A stretch of DNA of 64,000 nt from Trichormus_B sp936914905 (GTDB taxonomy: Bacteria > Cyanobacteriota > Cyanobacteriia > Cyanobacteriales > Nostocaceae): NCBI RefSeq assembly GCF_039871975.1, contig NZ_JBDPLL010000001.1. One strand, given 5' to 3'. Below the pieces are notes generated by a model. The model was not told where the DNA came from, searched no databases, and saw nothing but the letters and a program-made list of their open reading frames with translations. Each line of letters opens with the position of its first letter. Position 1 is the first letter of the stretch. Made by a program: the position numbers and the translations under genes. This document shows positions 19,001 through 28,730 of this stretch, piece after piece.

Positions 19001-19954
19001 CTAAGGAAAGTAGATTAAATAAGGTATAAGAGTGCCAATAAGATCTATACACCAGAAGGGTAGATGGAGAACTGGTAGATGATGCACCCTTACCCTGGTG
19101 AAATTGAAGTTAAAATGCAACGATACTATAAGTCTTTTTCAGAGAAGGATCACCGTATATGAGCGGCGATTAAAGGACTAAAAGTAGGGTACGGGGGGCA
19201 GGCATAGATCCGCGGCTTGCTGTTATGGCATAACAAAACCTAAAAGTTGGGCTTGGGGGAACTTGAGGAGGAAAAGGTGGTTGACCAGGAGGGGATTCGC
19301 CAACCCGGAGGTGGAGGAAAATCAGCCTTTGAGAGGATTGCCTCCTGACAAGAGGGGTTTGNNNNNNNNNNNNNNNNNNNNNNNNNNNNNNNNNNNNNNN
19401 NNNNNNNNNNNNNNNNNNNNNNNNNNNNNNNNNNNNNNNNNNNNNNNNNNNNNNNNNNNNNGGCTACATCCAGATTAGCACCACCCACCATACTAGTAAA
19501 TGGAGCAAAGTCAATTCTGCTCCCTTGTGATGGGGGCCCTAGCAATAGCTCTCCCTTGTGATGGGGGCCCTAGCAATAGCTCTCCCTATTACATCTTCAC
19601 ACAGGACTTACAGGCCTTAGTTAATGAACTGGCCATGGAAATTCCCATCCCTCATTATCCACCCTACACCTCCAAGTACAATCCCATTGGGCATCGTTTC
19701 TTTCCTCATATTTCTCCCCTGTGTCAGGGGCTGATTTTTGAGAGTGTCCAGACTGTAAAAGACCTCATGGCAACGGCAACCACCCGAACTAGACTCAAAC
19801 TCTTGACTACTATTCTCTATAACACCTATCAAACCGGCCGAAAAGTGGCTGTTGACTTCAAATCAAATCTGAAGATTGTTTTTGATCAATTCTTACCCCA
19901 ATGGAATTACACCCCTAAACCACAGTTACAGGTTATTTAATCCACTATCCTTAG
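19001..19954 (+). mobile_element. ISAzo13-like element, copy A, with assembly gap
   Basis: Inverted ends CTAAGGAAAGTAGATTAAAT and the reverse of CTAAGGATAGTGGATTAAAT match copy B at 62809-63468. The plus-strand transposase remnant reads RYYKSFSEKDHR near the start and HYPPYTSKYNPI...QGLIFESVQTVK toward the end, as in ISAzo13-family transposases. It is interrupted by 100 Ns, stops, a deletion after 19490 and a 32-bp tandem duplication (19529-19592 region). Its left flank is the MmeI-like gene and its right flank is inside pyruvate kinase, so the two flanks do not form one target site. Confidence 0.75.
19362..19461. other. 100-N scaffold gap
   Basis: Exactly 100 unknown bases, the usual placeholder for a gap of unknown length. 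It lies inside a repeated mobile element, so adjacency of left and right contigs rests on scaffolding. Confidence 0.98.
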
Positions 19955-20160
19955 CTTTATCTTGGGGTGTAGAACCTTTGCTAATTCAACCTATTTATCA
20001 TGCAGAGGAAATGTTTACAAATGTGCTAAATACAGTTGTTGATAGGGATTGTGTTAAGAAAGGTAACAAGGTGATAATTACCTCTGCTGTCCCAGTTGGT
20101 CAATCAGGAACAACCAGTTTAATCAAAGTGCATTCAATTGGACAGCCAATTACAGCATGA
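19955..20160 (+). pseudogene. pyk: pyruvate kinase, C-terminal fragment
   Basis: The frame reads LSWGVEPLLIQPIYHAEEMF, then VNVL.. and VKKGNKVIITSAVPVGQSGT TSLIKVH, and stops at 20160. This is the C-terminal (allosteric) domain of pyruvate kinase, which converts phosphoenolpyruvate to pyruvate in glycolysis. Only about 68 residues remain; the catalytic barrel is absent and the fragment begins at the IS end. Many cyanobacteria carry two pyk genes, so loss may be tolerated. Confidence 0.8.
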
Positions 20161-20178
20161 GATATCTAAAATGGGGCT

Positions 20179-20201
20179 AAGGAAGCGGTTTTTGCTTTCC
20201 T
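20179..20201 (+). terminator. hairpin after the pyk fragment
   Basis: GGAAGC and GCTTTCC arms around a GGTTTTT loop, about 20 bp past the pyk stop. A plausible intrinsic terminator, without a long trailing U-run. Confidence 0.45.
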
Positions 20202-20325
20202 CGACTAGCTTTCATTAGGCAATAGTTAAGAAAAATTGCCAGAATCGGAATTATGTGGAAGATCAAAGAGTTTAAATAATTGGGGATTGCTAAATCCTAC
20301 ACAAAAAAAATTCACGGAGTATGTT

Positions 20326-21330
20326 ATGCCTAAGAATTTACTGGAACAGTTGCGGGAGGTAACCGTTGTCGTGGCTGATACTGGGGATATCCAAGCAATT
20401 GAAAAGTTTAAACCCCAAGATGCTACTACCAATCCTTCACTGATTACTACTGCGGCACAAATGCCAGAATATGAGGATATTGTTGACCAAACTTTAATCA
20501 AAGCTAAAAAAGATGCAGGTTCTCAAGCTACCCAAGCACAGGTAGTTTCTTTGGCTTTTGACCGTTTGGCTGTATCTTTTGGGTTGAAGATTTTGCAAAT
20601 TATTCCCGGTCGGGTGTCTACTGAGGTAGATGCACGGTTATCTTATAATACAGATGCTACTGTCGCTAAAGCACGGGATTTGATTGCTCAGTATAAGGCG
20701 GCTGGTATTGCTAAAGAACGGGTTTTGATTAAAATTGCTGCTACTTGGGAAGGTATAAAGGCTGCGGAAATTTTGGAGAAAGAAGGTATTCACTGTAACT
20801 TAACTTTACTATTTGGTCTCCACCAAGCGATCGCTTGTGCTGAAGCTGGTATCACTCTCATCTCTCCGTTTGTGGGACGCATACTTGACTGGTATAAGAA
20901 AGATACCGGACGGGATAGCTATCCCTCTGCTGAAGATCCAGGTGTATTGTCTGTCACTAAAATCTATAACTACTACAAGAAATTTGGTTATATAACTGAA
21001 GTTATGGGTGCAAGCTTCCGTAACATCGGCGAAATTACTGAACTTGCTGGTTGTGATTTGTTGACTATTTCTCCCGGTTTATTAACTGAATTGCAAAATA
21101 CTGTTGCCGAATTACCACGGAAACTTGATCCCGCAAAGGTAGCAGGTTTGTCAATTGAAAAAATCTCTGTTGATAAAGCCACCTTTGATAAGATGCACGC
21201 TGGTGATCGCATGGCATCTGATAAACTTGCAGAAGGTATAGATAGTTTCACCAAGGCTTTAATTACCTTAGAACAATTACTAGCAGAAAGATTAGCTCGT
21301 TTAGAGAGTGAAATGGTAGCTGCTGGTTAG
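20326..21330 (+). CDS. tal: transaldolase
   Basis: 334 residues of the TalB-type enzyme that moves a dihydroxyacetone unit between sugar phosphates in the oxidative and non-oxidative pentose phosphate routes. The N-terminus has the family block ATTNPSLI, and the Schiff-base lysine is Lys136 in RVLIKIAATWEGI. The ATG at 20326 is chosen because a GGAG lies 8 bases upstream and MPKNLLEQL is the usual start; an in-frame ATG at 20236 adds 30 unrelated residues. The end (LAERLARLESEMVAAG) is complete. It is followed by a short hairpin. No zwf or opcA neighbour is present. Confidence 0.95.
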   Translation: MPKNLLEQLREVTVVVADTGDIQAIEKFKPQDATTNPSLITTAAQMPEYEDIVDQTLIKAKKDAGSQATQAQVVSLAFDRLAVSFGLKILQIIPGRVSTEVDARLSYNTDATVAKARDLIAQYKAAGIAKERVLIKIAATWEGIKAAEILEKEGIHCNLTLLFGLHQAIACAEAGITLISPFVGRILDWYKKDTGRDSYPSAEDPGVLSVTKIYNYYKKFGYITEVMGASFRNIGEITELAGCDLLTISPGLLTELQNTVAELPRKLDPAKVAGLSIEKISVDKATFDKMHAGDRMASDKLAEGIDSFTKALITLEQLLAERLARLESEMVAAG

Positions 21331-21361
21331 GAGAATTGACCAATAATCTGATACATTTGGG

Positions 21362-21376
21362 GTGGGCAATGCCCAC
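21362..21376 (+). terminator. hairpin after tal
   Basis: GTGGGCA and TGCCCAC around a single A, about 30 bp past the tal stop, followed by CTCTATTGTTT. A likely intrinsic terminator. Confidence 0.6.
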
Positions 21377-21445
21377 TCTATTGTTTAGGGGTAGATGTAT
21401 TTGTTACGAGATGTATACATTTTTTCCTTTGACTTTGTATGCTTG

Positions 21446-21581
21446 CATAAATTTATCCCACTAATATGATTTGCGGTCATAAATCTTCATTTTGTTGTAA
21501 ATAAAAAACGAAAAATCAAGATTTTATAGCACATCTGAGTTGAAAAAATAGGCATTTTCGGATTAGTGGGATAAGTTCATG
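21446..21581. repeat. ~136-bp MITE-like element
   Basis: CATAAATTTATCCCACTAAT at the left pairs with ATTAGTGGGATAAGTTCATG at the right, terminal inverted repeats of about 20 bp with few mismatches. The interior is AT-rich and without an ORF. It looks like a non-autonomous element. Confidence 0.65.
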
Positions 21582-21599
21582 ATATTTTTCCTATCAATA

Positions 21600-21835
21600 T
21601 TTTTTTACATTTATTTTGCTTGATAAGCTATGAAACTTGCATCCATATCAATAACTACCATACCACCCCGATTTTTCTCAATTTATCGCCAGACTTTATA
21701 GCCCATGCAGATTGCCTTCTCCCAATAACCAACTGAACACTTAGAAACTTCTAAATCCAAGGTCATATTTTTGATAATCTTCAAGAATTGTTTATCTATT
21801 TCTGAAACTCCTTCTAAGAACCCATGATCTTTGTT
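21600..21835 (-). pseudogene. possible transposase remnant
   Basis: The minus strand reads GVSEIDKQFLKIIKNMTLDL, EVSKCSVGYWEKAICMGYKV and IEKNRGGMVVIDMDASFIAY, with a stop between. The DMDAS-like stretch could be the catalytic Asp region of a cyanobacterial transposase. The family cannot be named with confidence. Confidence 0.35.
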
Positions 21836-21839
21836 ATAT

Positions 21840-21868
21840 ATCCCCAACTTCTTAAATAAATTGGGGAT
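21840..21868 (-). terminator. hairpin after the HlyD gene
   Basis: ATCCCCAA and TTGGGGAT arms around an AT-rich loop, about 22 bp past the stop at 21890. It would end the secretion transcript on the minus strand. Confidence 0.6.
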
Positions 21869-21889
21869 TTGCGAAATATGGGTTAGATA

Positions 21890-23458
21890 TTAACGCACTT
21901 CGTTCAAGCTCTCCACTTCCTTGGTAAACATCTGCGTGAAGAAACTAAGTACACTACGTTCCTCGCGAACTTTAATATTAGCGGTAATTGACATCCCAGA
22001 CTGTAATGCTATCTTTTTCCCTTGCGTTTCTAGTTTTTGTTTATCCAAGCTAACTCTGGCTGGAAATCTATAAAATTGATGAATTTGATCTGGAGGTAAA
22101 GCATCTGAACCGATATTAATCACCTGACCTTTAATATCTCCAAATTCGCTAAAAGGAAACGAATCAATTCTCACATCTACGTTCATACCTGCCCTTACAA
22201 ATCCAATATCTTTATTGGTGATAAATACTTCAGCAACATATTTATCATTAGGTACAATTTGCAATAATTTTTGTGTGGCGTTCGCTACAAAACCAGGATT
22301 TTTGGCTTGCATATCGAACACTGTCCCTTCTATAGGAGCGCGGACTTCTTGATATCTAACATTTAATCGGGTCTGGGAAATCTTACTGTTAATATCTGCC
22401 AATTTATGCTCATTATCCAGGATAATTTTCATGAATTGGCTATCTATTTCGGCAATCCTATTTTTGTTGTTAGCTATCTGATCCAGAACATTTTTATTAG
22501 TAACTGCTACTGTATTAGTTACTTCCTGCTGTCCTTTTTGAATATCAAACTGGAGGCGTTCTTCTTCCTCAATTAGTTGTAATATTTCTGCTTTTAAAGT
22601 TTGTACTTTTTGTTGCTGATTGAGATATTGCAGTTGAGAAATCCCACCTTCGACTGCTAATATTTTGAGTTTATCTAAAATCTGTGTTTGAATTGCTAAA
22701 CTATCTTGAGTATCTCTTAATTTCACTACGGTTTGTGATAGTTGCTTTCTGATTTTTTCAACTTCTAATTTAGCTGCGCCAGATCGGGAATCTAATTCTT
22801 TCTTCGCTGCTATGAGGCGTTGTTCTTCATCAATTCCCTTGCTATTTTCTGGTGCAGTATTTTGTAATTGAGAACGCAGTAGTTCATTTTCTGTTACTAA
22901 TGATGCTCGATTTTTAAGGAGAAAAGCAGATTCTGGTTGCAAGTTACTACGTAAAAAGTCCAATTCTGAGGTTATACTTGTGCTTGCTCCCATTAAGCGA
23001 CGATAAATATCGTTTTCTTTAGTTAAAGCAACGCGAATTTTATTTAAGGAACTTAATTCAGCTAAAGTTGCAACCGATTCAAATGTCAAGATCAAGTCTC
23101 CTTTTTTTACGGTTTGACCATCTTTTACATAAACAGATTTTACAACTCCATTAATGGGAGCTTGTACTTCTTTGACTGTTCCCTCTGGTTTTAATTGACC
23201 TGTTGCTGGAACTACTTGTTCAATTTTGGAAAAATAAGCCCAACCAACTCCAAAACAGGCTACAACCATCAAGGTAATCATGATGGTACGTGACCATATT
23301 GGTGATTGACATAAAACTATAGATTGTTCAAATTCATCCTGCTTATAGGCATGAGTTAACGACTCTATTTTAGCTTTTTTGGGAGGTGTCAGAAACTGTA
23401 AACTTTGATTTTTTCCATTGTCTTTGCTATTGATTTGGTTAGCATTAAGTTGAGTCAT
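21890..23458 (-). CDS. HlyD-family membrane fusion protein
   Basis: 522 residues. A cytoplasmic lead (1-55) is followed by one membrane helix (IMITLMVVACFGVGWAYF, about 60-78). Then come the first lipoyl half (VKEVQAPINGVVKSVYVKDG), a long periplasmic coiled coil (about 140-360) and the second half with a beta-barrel (VRAPIEGTVFDM, then FPFSEFGDIKGQV). It links an inner-membrane ABC exporter to an outer-membrane TolC-like channel in type I secretion. It lies 233 bp downstream of the exporter gene on the same strand. No TolC gene is in the window. Confidence 0.92.
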   Translation of the reverse strand: MTQLNANQINSKDNGKNQSLQFLTPPKKAKIESLTHAYKQDEFEQSIVLCQSPIWSRTIMITLMVVACFGVGWAYFSKIEQVVPATGQLKPEGTVKEVQAPINGVVKSVYVKDGQTVKKGDLILTFESVATLAELSSLNKIRVALTKENDIYRRLMGASTSITSELDFLRSNLQPESAFLLKNRASLVTENELLRSQLQNTAPENSKGIDEEQRLIAAKKELDSRSGAAKLEVEKIRKQLSQTVVKLRDTQDSLAIQTQILDKLKILAVEGGISQLQYLNQQQKVQTLKAEILQLIEEEERLQFDIQKGQQEVTNTVAVTNKNVLDQIANNKNRIAEIDSQFMKIILDNEHKLADINSKISQTRLNVRYQEVRAPIEGTVFDMQAKNPGFVANATQKLLQIVPNDKYVAEVFITNKDIGFVRAGMNVDVRIDSFPFSEFGDIKGQVINIGSDALPPDQIHQFYRFPARVSLDKQKLETQGKKIALQSGMSITANIKVREERSVLSFFTQMFTKEVESLNEVR

Positions 23459-23691
23459 AACAATTTTATTTTTTTTTACTCAGGATTTGATGACTAAGAG
23501 ATTTAAGAGGATTGATTTCGAGATGATTTAAGATTGATACTGATTTTACTTTGCTCAGTGTATTATGCTAGAATTTTGAATTAATAACTGATAATAGATA
23601 ATTAAATTCCTTATCTGTGATCAATTGTTAATTAGTCTCAAGTCTCATCAACTGATAACTGACACCTGAACTAATTAAAAATTAACTTCTT

Positions 23692-26600
23692 TTAAAAATT
23701 AATTTCTTGTTGTTGATATAGGTAGAAATAATGCCCTTTAGTAGTCATTAATTCTCGATGGCTACCTTGTTCAATTACACGACCACCATCCATGACAACA
23801 ATTGTATTGGCATTACTAACTGTATTAAGACGGTGAGTAATAAAGAAGACGGTTGTTCCTTGAAATGCTCTGGCTAAATTGAGACATATTTGTCTTTCGG
23901 TGGGATAATCTAAGGCGCTGGTAGCTTCGTCCAATACTAATAATTTAGGTTTTTGTAAAATTGAACGTGCGATAGCAACTCTCTGTCTCTGACCCCCAGA
24001 TAGGGCTGAACCTCTTGCTCCAACTCTGGTGTTATACCCATTGGGTAGGTTCATGATAAATTCGTGAGCAACAGCAATTCGTGCAGCTTCAATAATTTCT
24101 TCTGTTGTTGCATCAGGATTTGTCAGGGCAATGTTTTCCTCAACTGTGCCATCAAACAATAGTGGGTCTTGCGGAACGACACCAATTTGTCTACGCACAG
24201 AATAAAGTTCAACTTTGCTAATGTCATAACCATCAATCAAAATTCTGCCAGATTCGACATTATAAAGTCTGAGCAGTAATTTCACCATTGTGCTTTTACC
24301 GGAACCACTTTGCCCAACAATACCCACAAACCTACCTGCTGAAAAATCGAGGCTAACATTGTTCAGTTGCAGTGATCCACTAGGAGCAAATCGGAAAGAA
24401 ACATTTTCATATTTTACAGCCCCAACTATTGCAGGTAAGGGGATATTGTCTCTGTCTAATTCTGCTTCTCTTGGTGTATCAATAATATCGCTTAATCGTT
24501 CTAAAGATAATCCCGTTTCTTGGAAGTTTTGCCAGATTTGTGCTAAACGCAAGATGGGGCTATTAACGTAACTTGAGATAATTCTAAAGGCGATTAATTC
24601 CCCTAAAGTTAACTCTCTTTGTAATACTAAATAGGCTCCTACCCACAAAACTAGTAAGCTGCTTAGTTTATTGAGAAACTGACTCGTGGAATTAGCCAAA
24701 GTGGAAGTGATCACAGTTTTAAACCCTGCGGCCACAAACCTTGCATAACGTTCTTGCCAGGAAAAACGCGATCGCAACTCAATATTTTGCGCTTTTACTG
24801 TTTGAATGCCTGACATGACCTCAACTAAATAAGATTGAGTTTCGGCGTTGCGTTCAGCTTTAGCTCGTAGCTGTCGGCTTAGTGTGGGAGCGGCAATTAA
24901 TGTAATCACCACAAATAGAGGAATTGTCCCTAACCCAACTAAGGTCAGTTGCCAACTATAAAATAGCATAACGATGATATAAACCACCGAGAATACTGCA
25001 TCTAATCCCACTGTTAAAGCCGTACCTGTGAGGAACTGACGGATATTTTCTAATTCATTGATACGAGTAGAGAGTTCACCTACTGGTCGGCGTTCAAAAT
25101 AGGGCAATGGTAATCTGAGTAAGTGGTCAATAATTTGTGATCCCAGGCTCATATCAATCCGATTAGTCGTATCTACAAATAAGTAAGTCCGTAATGTGGT
25201 GAGAATTGCTTCAAATACACCAACGGCTAATAGTAGAACTCCTAAAATATTCAGGGTACCAATACTATTTTGAACAATGACTTTATCAATGATTAACTGA
25301 ATAACTAGAGGATTGGCTAATGCTGCCAGTTGTACAAAAAATGACGCAATGAATACTTCTATTAAGACTCGACGGTAACGTGATAGATATGGTAAAAACC
25401 AGCTTAAACCAAAGCGTTCTTGGGGTGTTTCTTGTGTCGTACTGAATAATAGTACCCTTAGTTGTGGCTCTAAGTTGGTTTCATGAGTTTCTAATTCTTC
25501 CAGTAGTTTGCCGGGTTTATAATTGATGATACCTTTTGATGGCACAGCTAAAACTACTCTATTTGCTTCTACTGCATAGATGACAGCAAAACTATCTCCA
25601 TATTGAATTAATGCTGGTGCGGGGATCCGTGTAATAGAGGTAGCAGGAACATCTACTAATTGGGATTTGAGGCCAATTAATTCTCCTAAATAAGCACAAA
25701 GTTGAAGAGATATGACACCCTGCCGTTTAATTTGCTCGTTTAAAATCCGACGGATTACTTCTTTACGTAAGGGAATTTCTAAGTGCTTGGCCAGCATTTG
25801 GAAACAGGCCAGAGTAGAATTGAATTCACCCTGTCCGCGAAACAATGGATATTCTTTATTTTTTTGTTTAACTTGTGATGTTTGGATTGGTGAGGGAAAA
25901 ACTTCTTCTGTTGATGCGTAGGGAATCTCTAACTCATCTCTGATTTGTTCTTGATTGTCTGGAAGTTCTTCTTCTGTATGATCATTATTCAAGAAGAATA
26001 AATCTCGGGCATTGATCCCTACCAACCTTGCTGGAGCGTTCCCCGTTACCTCTACAATATCTCTGAAGTTGTTAGATTCTAACTGAGAACCAGGGGGAAT
26101 ATTACTTATTGTCCCACCACCGCTGACGAACCAGATGCGATTAGTTTCCAGTTGGTTAAAGGAAGTTTTTCCTAGTGGTAGGTGCTGGATTTTTACACTT
26201 GATACAATTTGTTGGGTAATTTCTTTTAAATTTAAACTAGCATTGGCTTGTTGGGCCAACTGCGGACTGAGAACGTCGAATATTTCGATTAAATTACTCA
26301 GGTTCTGACGCGCATTTGCAAATGCTGAATTTTGGGCAAGTAAACCTAAATAATCGGCTGTGCTGAAGGTTAAACAGATGACTTCGGTGGATGCGATCGC
26401 TGTTTCACAGGAAATATGCCTTAATAAACTAATCTCCCCAATTATTGCTCCGGGTTCTACTACTTTTAAAGTAATTGGCAATTTGGTCTGAGGGTGATAT
26501 GCTAATAACCGTACTCTTCCTTCATAAAGAATTGCTATGCGATCGGGTAGTTTTTCTTTACCAATTATTTTTTGACCTATACGGTAGCGTAAAGCTTGCT

Positions 26601-26697
26601 GTTGTGAAAGTAAATTATTTTTGTCCGCTGTCGATAGTAGTTCAAATCCGTGAACGGTATTGAGAAATTCGCTAAAGGCGTTATTACTATAAGTCAT
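23692..26697 (-). CDS. ABC exporter with N-terminal cNMP-like and degenerate C39-like domains
   Basis: 1001 residues. About 10-130 is a cyclic-nucleotide-type beta barrel (GAIIGEISLLRHISCETAIA); the phosphate-binding Arg of true cNMP sites is missing. About 290-410 is a C39-like peptidase fold in which the usual Cys segment (DCGxACL) reads NSTLACF and the His segment reads SFAVIYA, so leader cleavage is unlikely. A six-helix ABC membrane domain follows (about 435-710), then a complete ATPase domain with Walker A (VGQSGSGKST), signature (LSGGQRQRVAIAR) and DEATSALD. The layout suits a type I secretion exporter in which the C39-like domain docks substrate, as in HlyB. Confidence 0.92.
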   Translation of the reverse strand: MTYSNNAFSEFLNTVHGFELLSTADKNNLLSQQQALRYRIGQKIIGKEKLPDRIAILYEGRVRLLAYHPQTKLPITLKVVEPGAIIGEISLLRHISCETAIASTEVICLTFSTADYLGLLAQNSAFANARQNLSNLIEIFDVLSPQLAQQANASLNLKEITQQIVSSVKIQHLPLGKTSFNQLETNRIWFVSGGGTISNIPPGSQLESNNFRDIVEVTGNAPARLVGINARDLFFLNNDHTEEELPDNQEQIRDELEIPYASTEEVFPSPIQTSQVKQKNKEYPLFRGQGEFNSTLACFQMLAKHLEIPLRKEVIRRILNEQIKRQGVISLQLCAYLGELIGLKSQLVDVPATSITRIPAPALIQYGDSFAVIYAVEANRVVLAVPSKGIINYKPGKLLEELETHETNLEPQLRVLLFSTTQETPQERFGLSWFLPYLSRYRRVLIEVFIASFFVQLAALANPLVIQLIIDKVIVQNSIGTLNILGVLLLAVGVFEAILTTLRTYLFVDTTNRIDMSLGSQIIDHLLRLPLPYFERRPVGELSTRINELENIRQFLTGTALTVGLDAVFSVVYIIVMLFYSWQLTLVGLGTIPLFVVITLIAAPTLSRQLRAKAERNAETQSYLVEVMSGIQTVKAQNIELRSRFSWQERYARFVAAGFKTVITSTLANSTSQFLNKLSSLLVLWVGAYLVLQRELTLGELIAFRIISSYVNSPILRLAQIWQNFQETGLSLERLSDIIDTPREAELDRDNIPLPAIVGAVKYENVSFRFAPSGSLQLNNVSLDFSAGRFVGIVGQSGSGKSTMVKLLLRLYNVESGRILIDGYDISKVELYSVRRQIGVVPQDPLLFDGTVEENIALTNPDATTEEIIEAARIAVAHEFIMNLPNGYNTRVGARGSALSGGQRQRVAIARSILQKPKLLVLDEATSALDYPTERQICLNLARAFQGTTVFFITHRLNTVSNANTIVVMDGGRVIEQGSHRELMTTKGHYFYLYQQQEINF

Positions 26698-26991
26698 GTT
26701 TATGAAAGCTATTTAATTTAATGTCAGTTATGGGAAATTAATTGACTGGTTGATGTTTGCCACCAGCACGCAACTTGTGACAACTTTTAACTGGATGATA
26801 AAAAGTTGAAACTTTCGCCTGCTAATAATTACCCTGGCAAATGCAATATCATTTCTGATTCTAGATTTATCAAAGTATCAGGGATATTTAAGATTTTTTT
26901 ACAGATGCACGAATCATAACTAATCAACCAGGCTTGATATTAGATATCTTATCCTCTATACGATTTTGTTATGCTTAATATTCCTGACAAC

Positions 26992-27720
26992 TCACACATC
27001 TGATTGCTTAATTTGCCAGTTTTGTGCAGCTATTTGTGCTTGTAGCCAACTCTGAAACCGCTCATTTAGCAATCGCTGATGCATAGGAGGATCCAATTGG
27101 GCAGGTAACAACTTTTCTAGACGGACAATTACTATCCATTCTCCTATTTGATTGGGTGGTGAAAGTTTGTGTAGCTGGCTCACAGACAGGATTTGTATCA
27201 ACCGTGGATGAAGAGATTGTAATTCCACCGGTCCAACTAAACCATCTGTTTGAGCCTCAGTCCCTTCGGCATATTCCCGTGCTAGTTGAGCAAAAGATTG
27301 TTCTCCTTCTTGGATGCGGAAATAAATTTCTTGGGCAATACCAATTTGAGAAGTGGTGATTAGGGAGTAGATAACTCGATCCAACTGGGATTTGCGCTGG
27401 AAAAAGTAAGAGTCTAAATCTTGTCCCCAAGTAGCTTCTTTGAACTTCTCCAGTTTGAGTTGGCGAATTGCCATTTTATTCAACTCTTCAGAACTTATAT
27501 TCTGTTCTTGTCGCCCTTGATATTGTTGAGCAAACTGTTCACAGGCAAGTTGTTCTTCTTGTGGCGTACACTCAATCTGTGCGATCGCTTGGTCAATAAC
27601 TACCTCTTTGAGTAATGGAGGGATTAATTGGTATTTGCCCAGTAATTCCAGAACTTCTGGGGCTGTAAGTACGTGCGAGCTTTGGTCGCCGGAGGCATCG
27701 CCAAATTGCAGAACTGGATT
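26992..27720 (-). CDS. PpiC/SurA-like parvulin peptidyl-prolyl isomerase
   Basis: 242 residues from the ATG at 27720; a TTG at 27756 is possible but less likely. The N-terminal half is helical (SurA-like). The C-terminal half carries a parvulin core (FAQLAREYAEGTEAQTDGLV, then LVGPVELQSLHP). No signal peptide is visible, so it may act in the cytoplasm on the secretion substrate. It is the first gene of the set isomerase-exporter-HlyD, all on the minus strand with 200-300 bp gaps. The combination recurs in cyanobacterial type I secretion loci. Confidence 0.85.
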   Translation of the reverse strand, partial: NPVLQFGDASGDQSSHVLTAPEVLELLGKYQLIPPLLKEVVIDQAIAQIECTPQEEQLACEQFAQQYQGRQEQNISSEELNKMAIRQLKLEKFKEATWGQDLDSYFFQRKSQLDRVIYSLITTSQIGIAQEIYFRIQEGEQSFAQLAREYAEGTEAQTDGLVGPVELQSLHPRLIQILSVSQLHKLSPPNQIGEWIVIVRLEKLLPAQLDPPMHQRLLNERFQSWLQAQIAAQNWQIKQSDV

Positions 27721-27756
27721 CATATCACTTGTGAGCAGATTTACCACCGTTATCAA

Positions 27757-28040
27757 TTGCTTTTAACAACGTAATAGAAATAGATTGTAGTTAGTTTATC
27801 TCAAGGTTAAGTTAGCAAATGTTTTACAATCTACTCCTTTATTTTTAGCTTTTTCTGTATGTGGATAGATAGTTACTAAACATCATGGTATAAACCGAAT
27901 ATGCTCTTGTCAACGCTAGCAACAAAGACATCTATTTGCATATATTTTATCAAGCTATCATAATTTTTTGAATTTGCAACCTTAAACTGGCAGTCTAGTA
28001 AAAAAACTTTGAAATTGAACATCTTGTCCGGCTGATTAGT
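27757..28040. other. spacer before the isomerase gene
   Basis: AT-rich, about 284 bases, likely holding the promoter of the secretion gene set. No gene seen. Confidence 0.4.
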
Positions 28041-28730
28041 TGTAATAAACTTTAAAAACCCAAGGTTTCAAATCAAGCAGAAATAGGTTCTCCAGAGCTA
28101 CTTATGCCAGTACCAAATCGCACGAAAACCTTGCTTTGTCCAGACCTGACTAGTGCCAAATCTGTCCATCCATCTTGGTTGAAGTCACCGATAGTAAGTG
28201 CGCGGGTAGTCTGACCGATTGTGTATGTAAAAGCAGGGGTATTAAAACTACCATTGCCATTGCCCAAGAACAGGGAAACATCATTGTTGCCAGGTGTAAG
28301 TCACCCTCCTGCTAAGTCTGGCTTGCCGTCACCGTTGAAGTCTCCCAGTGCAGTCACAAGTAGTCCAGCTTGAAGAATAGCATAATTAAATTATTGGCTG
28401 TGTTGAAAGTACCATCCCCATTACCTGAAAGGATTGAGATATTGCTGCTACTGAAATGAAAGTTGTCAAGTCCAGGTTGCCATCACCATCTAAGTCTCCT
28501 GTAAATACTGATACAGACCCCAAAGAACCCAAAGTTTCTACACTAAAGTTAGTAGTAGCGCTGAAGCTTCCTCTGCCATCGCCCAATAGGACTGAGATAT
28601 TTTCATCAGCATAGTTCGCTACTACTACATCTAGCTTGCTGTCTCCGTTGAGGTCTCCCAAAGCTACAGAATAAGAGCGATCTCCGTCCGCAAAGTTTTG
28701 GCTGTAATAAATAATACAGTCATTTTTCCT
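28041..28730 (-). pseudogene. FG-GAP/VCBS repeat protein remnant
   Basis: Minus-strand pieces at 28386-28661 and 28073-28267, linked over frameshifts, read LGDLNGDSKLDVVVANYADE, GDGRGSF, FTGDLDGDGNLDL and IGDFNQDGWTDLALVR. The DxDxDGxxD cores are calcium-binding loops of FG-GAP (integrin-like) repeats. Such proteins are usually secreted. It lies just upstream of a type I secretion gene set on the same strand, so it may be a former cargo; that is inference. No start or signal peptide is found. Confidence 0.7.

Noticed and set aside
20236..20325. 30-residue N-terminal extension of transaldolase
   Set aside because: Not conserved in the family; a ribosome binding site supports the ATG at 20326.
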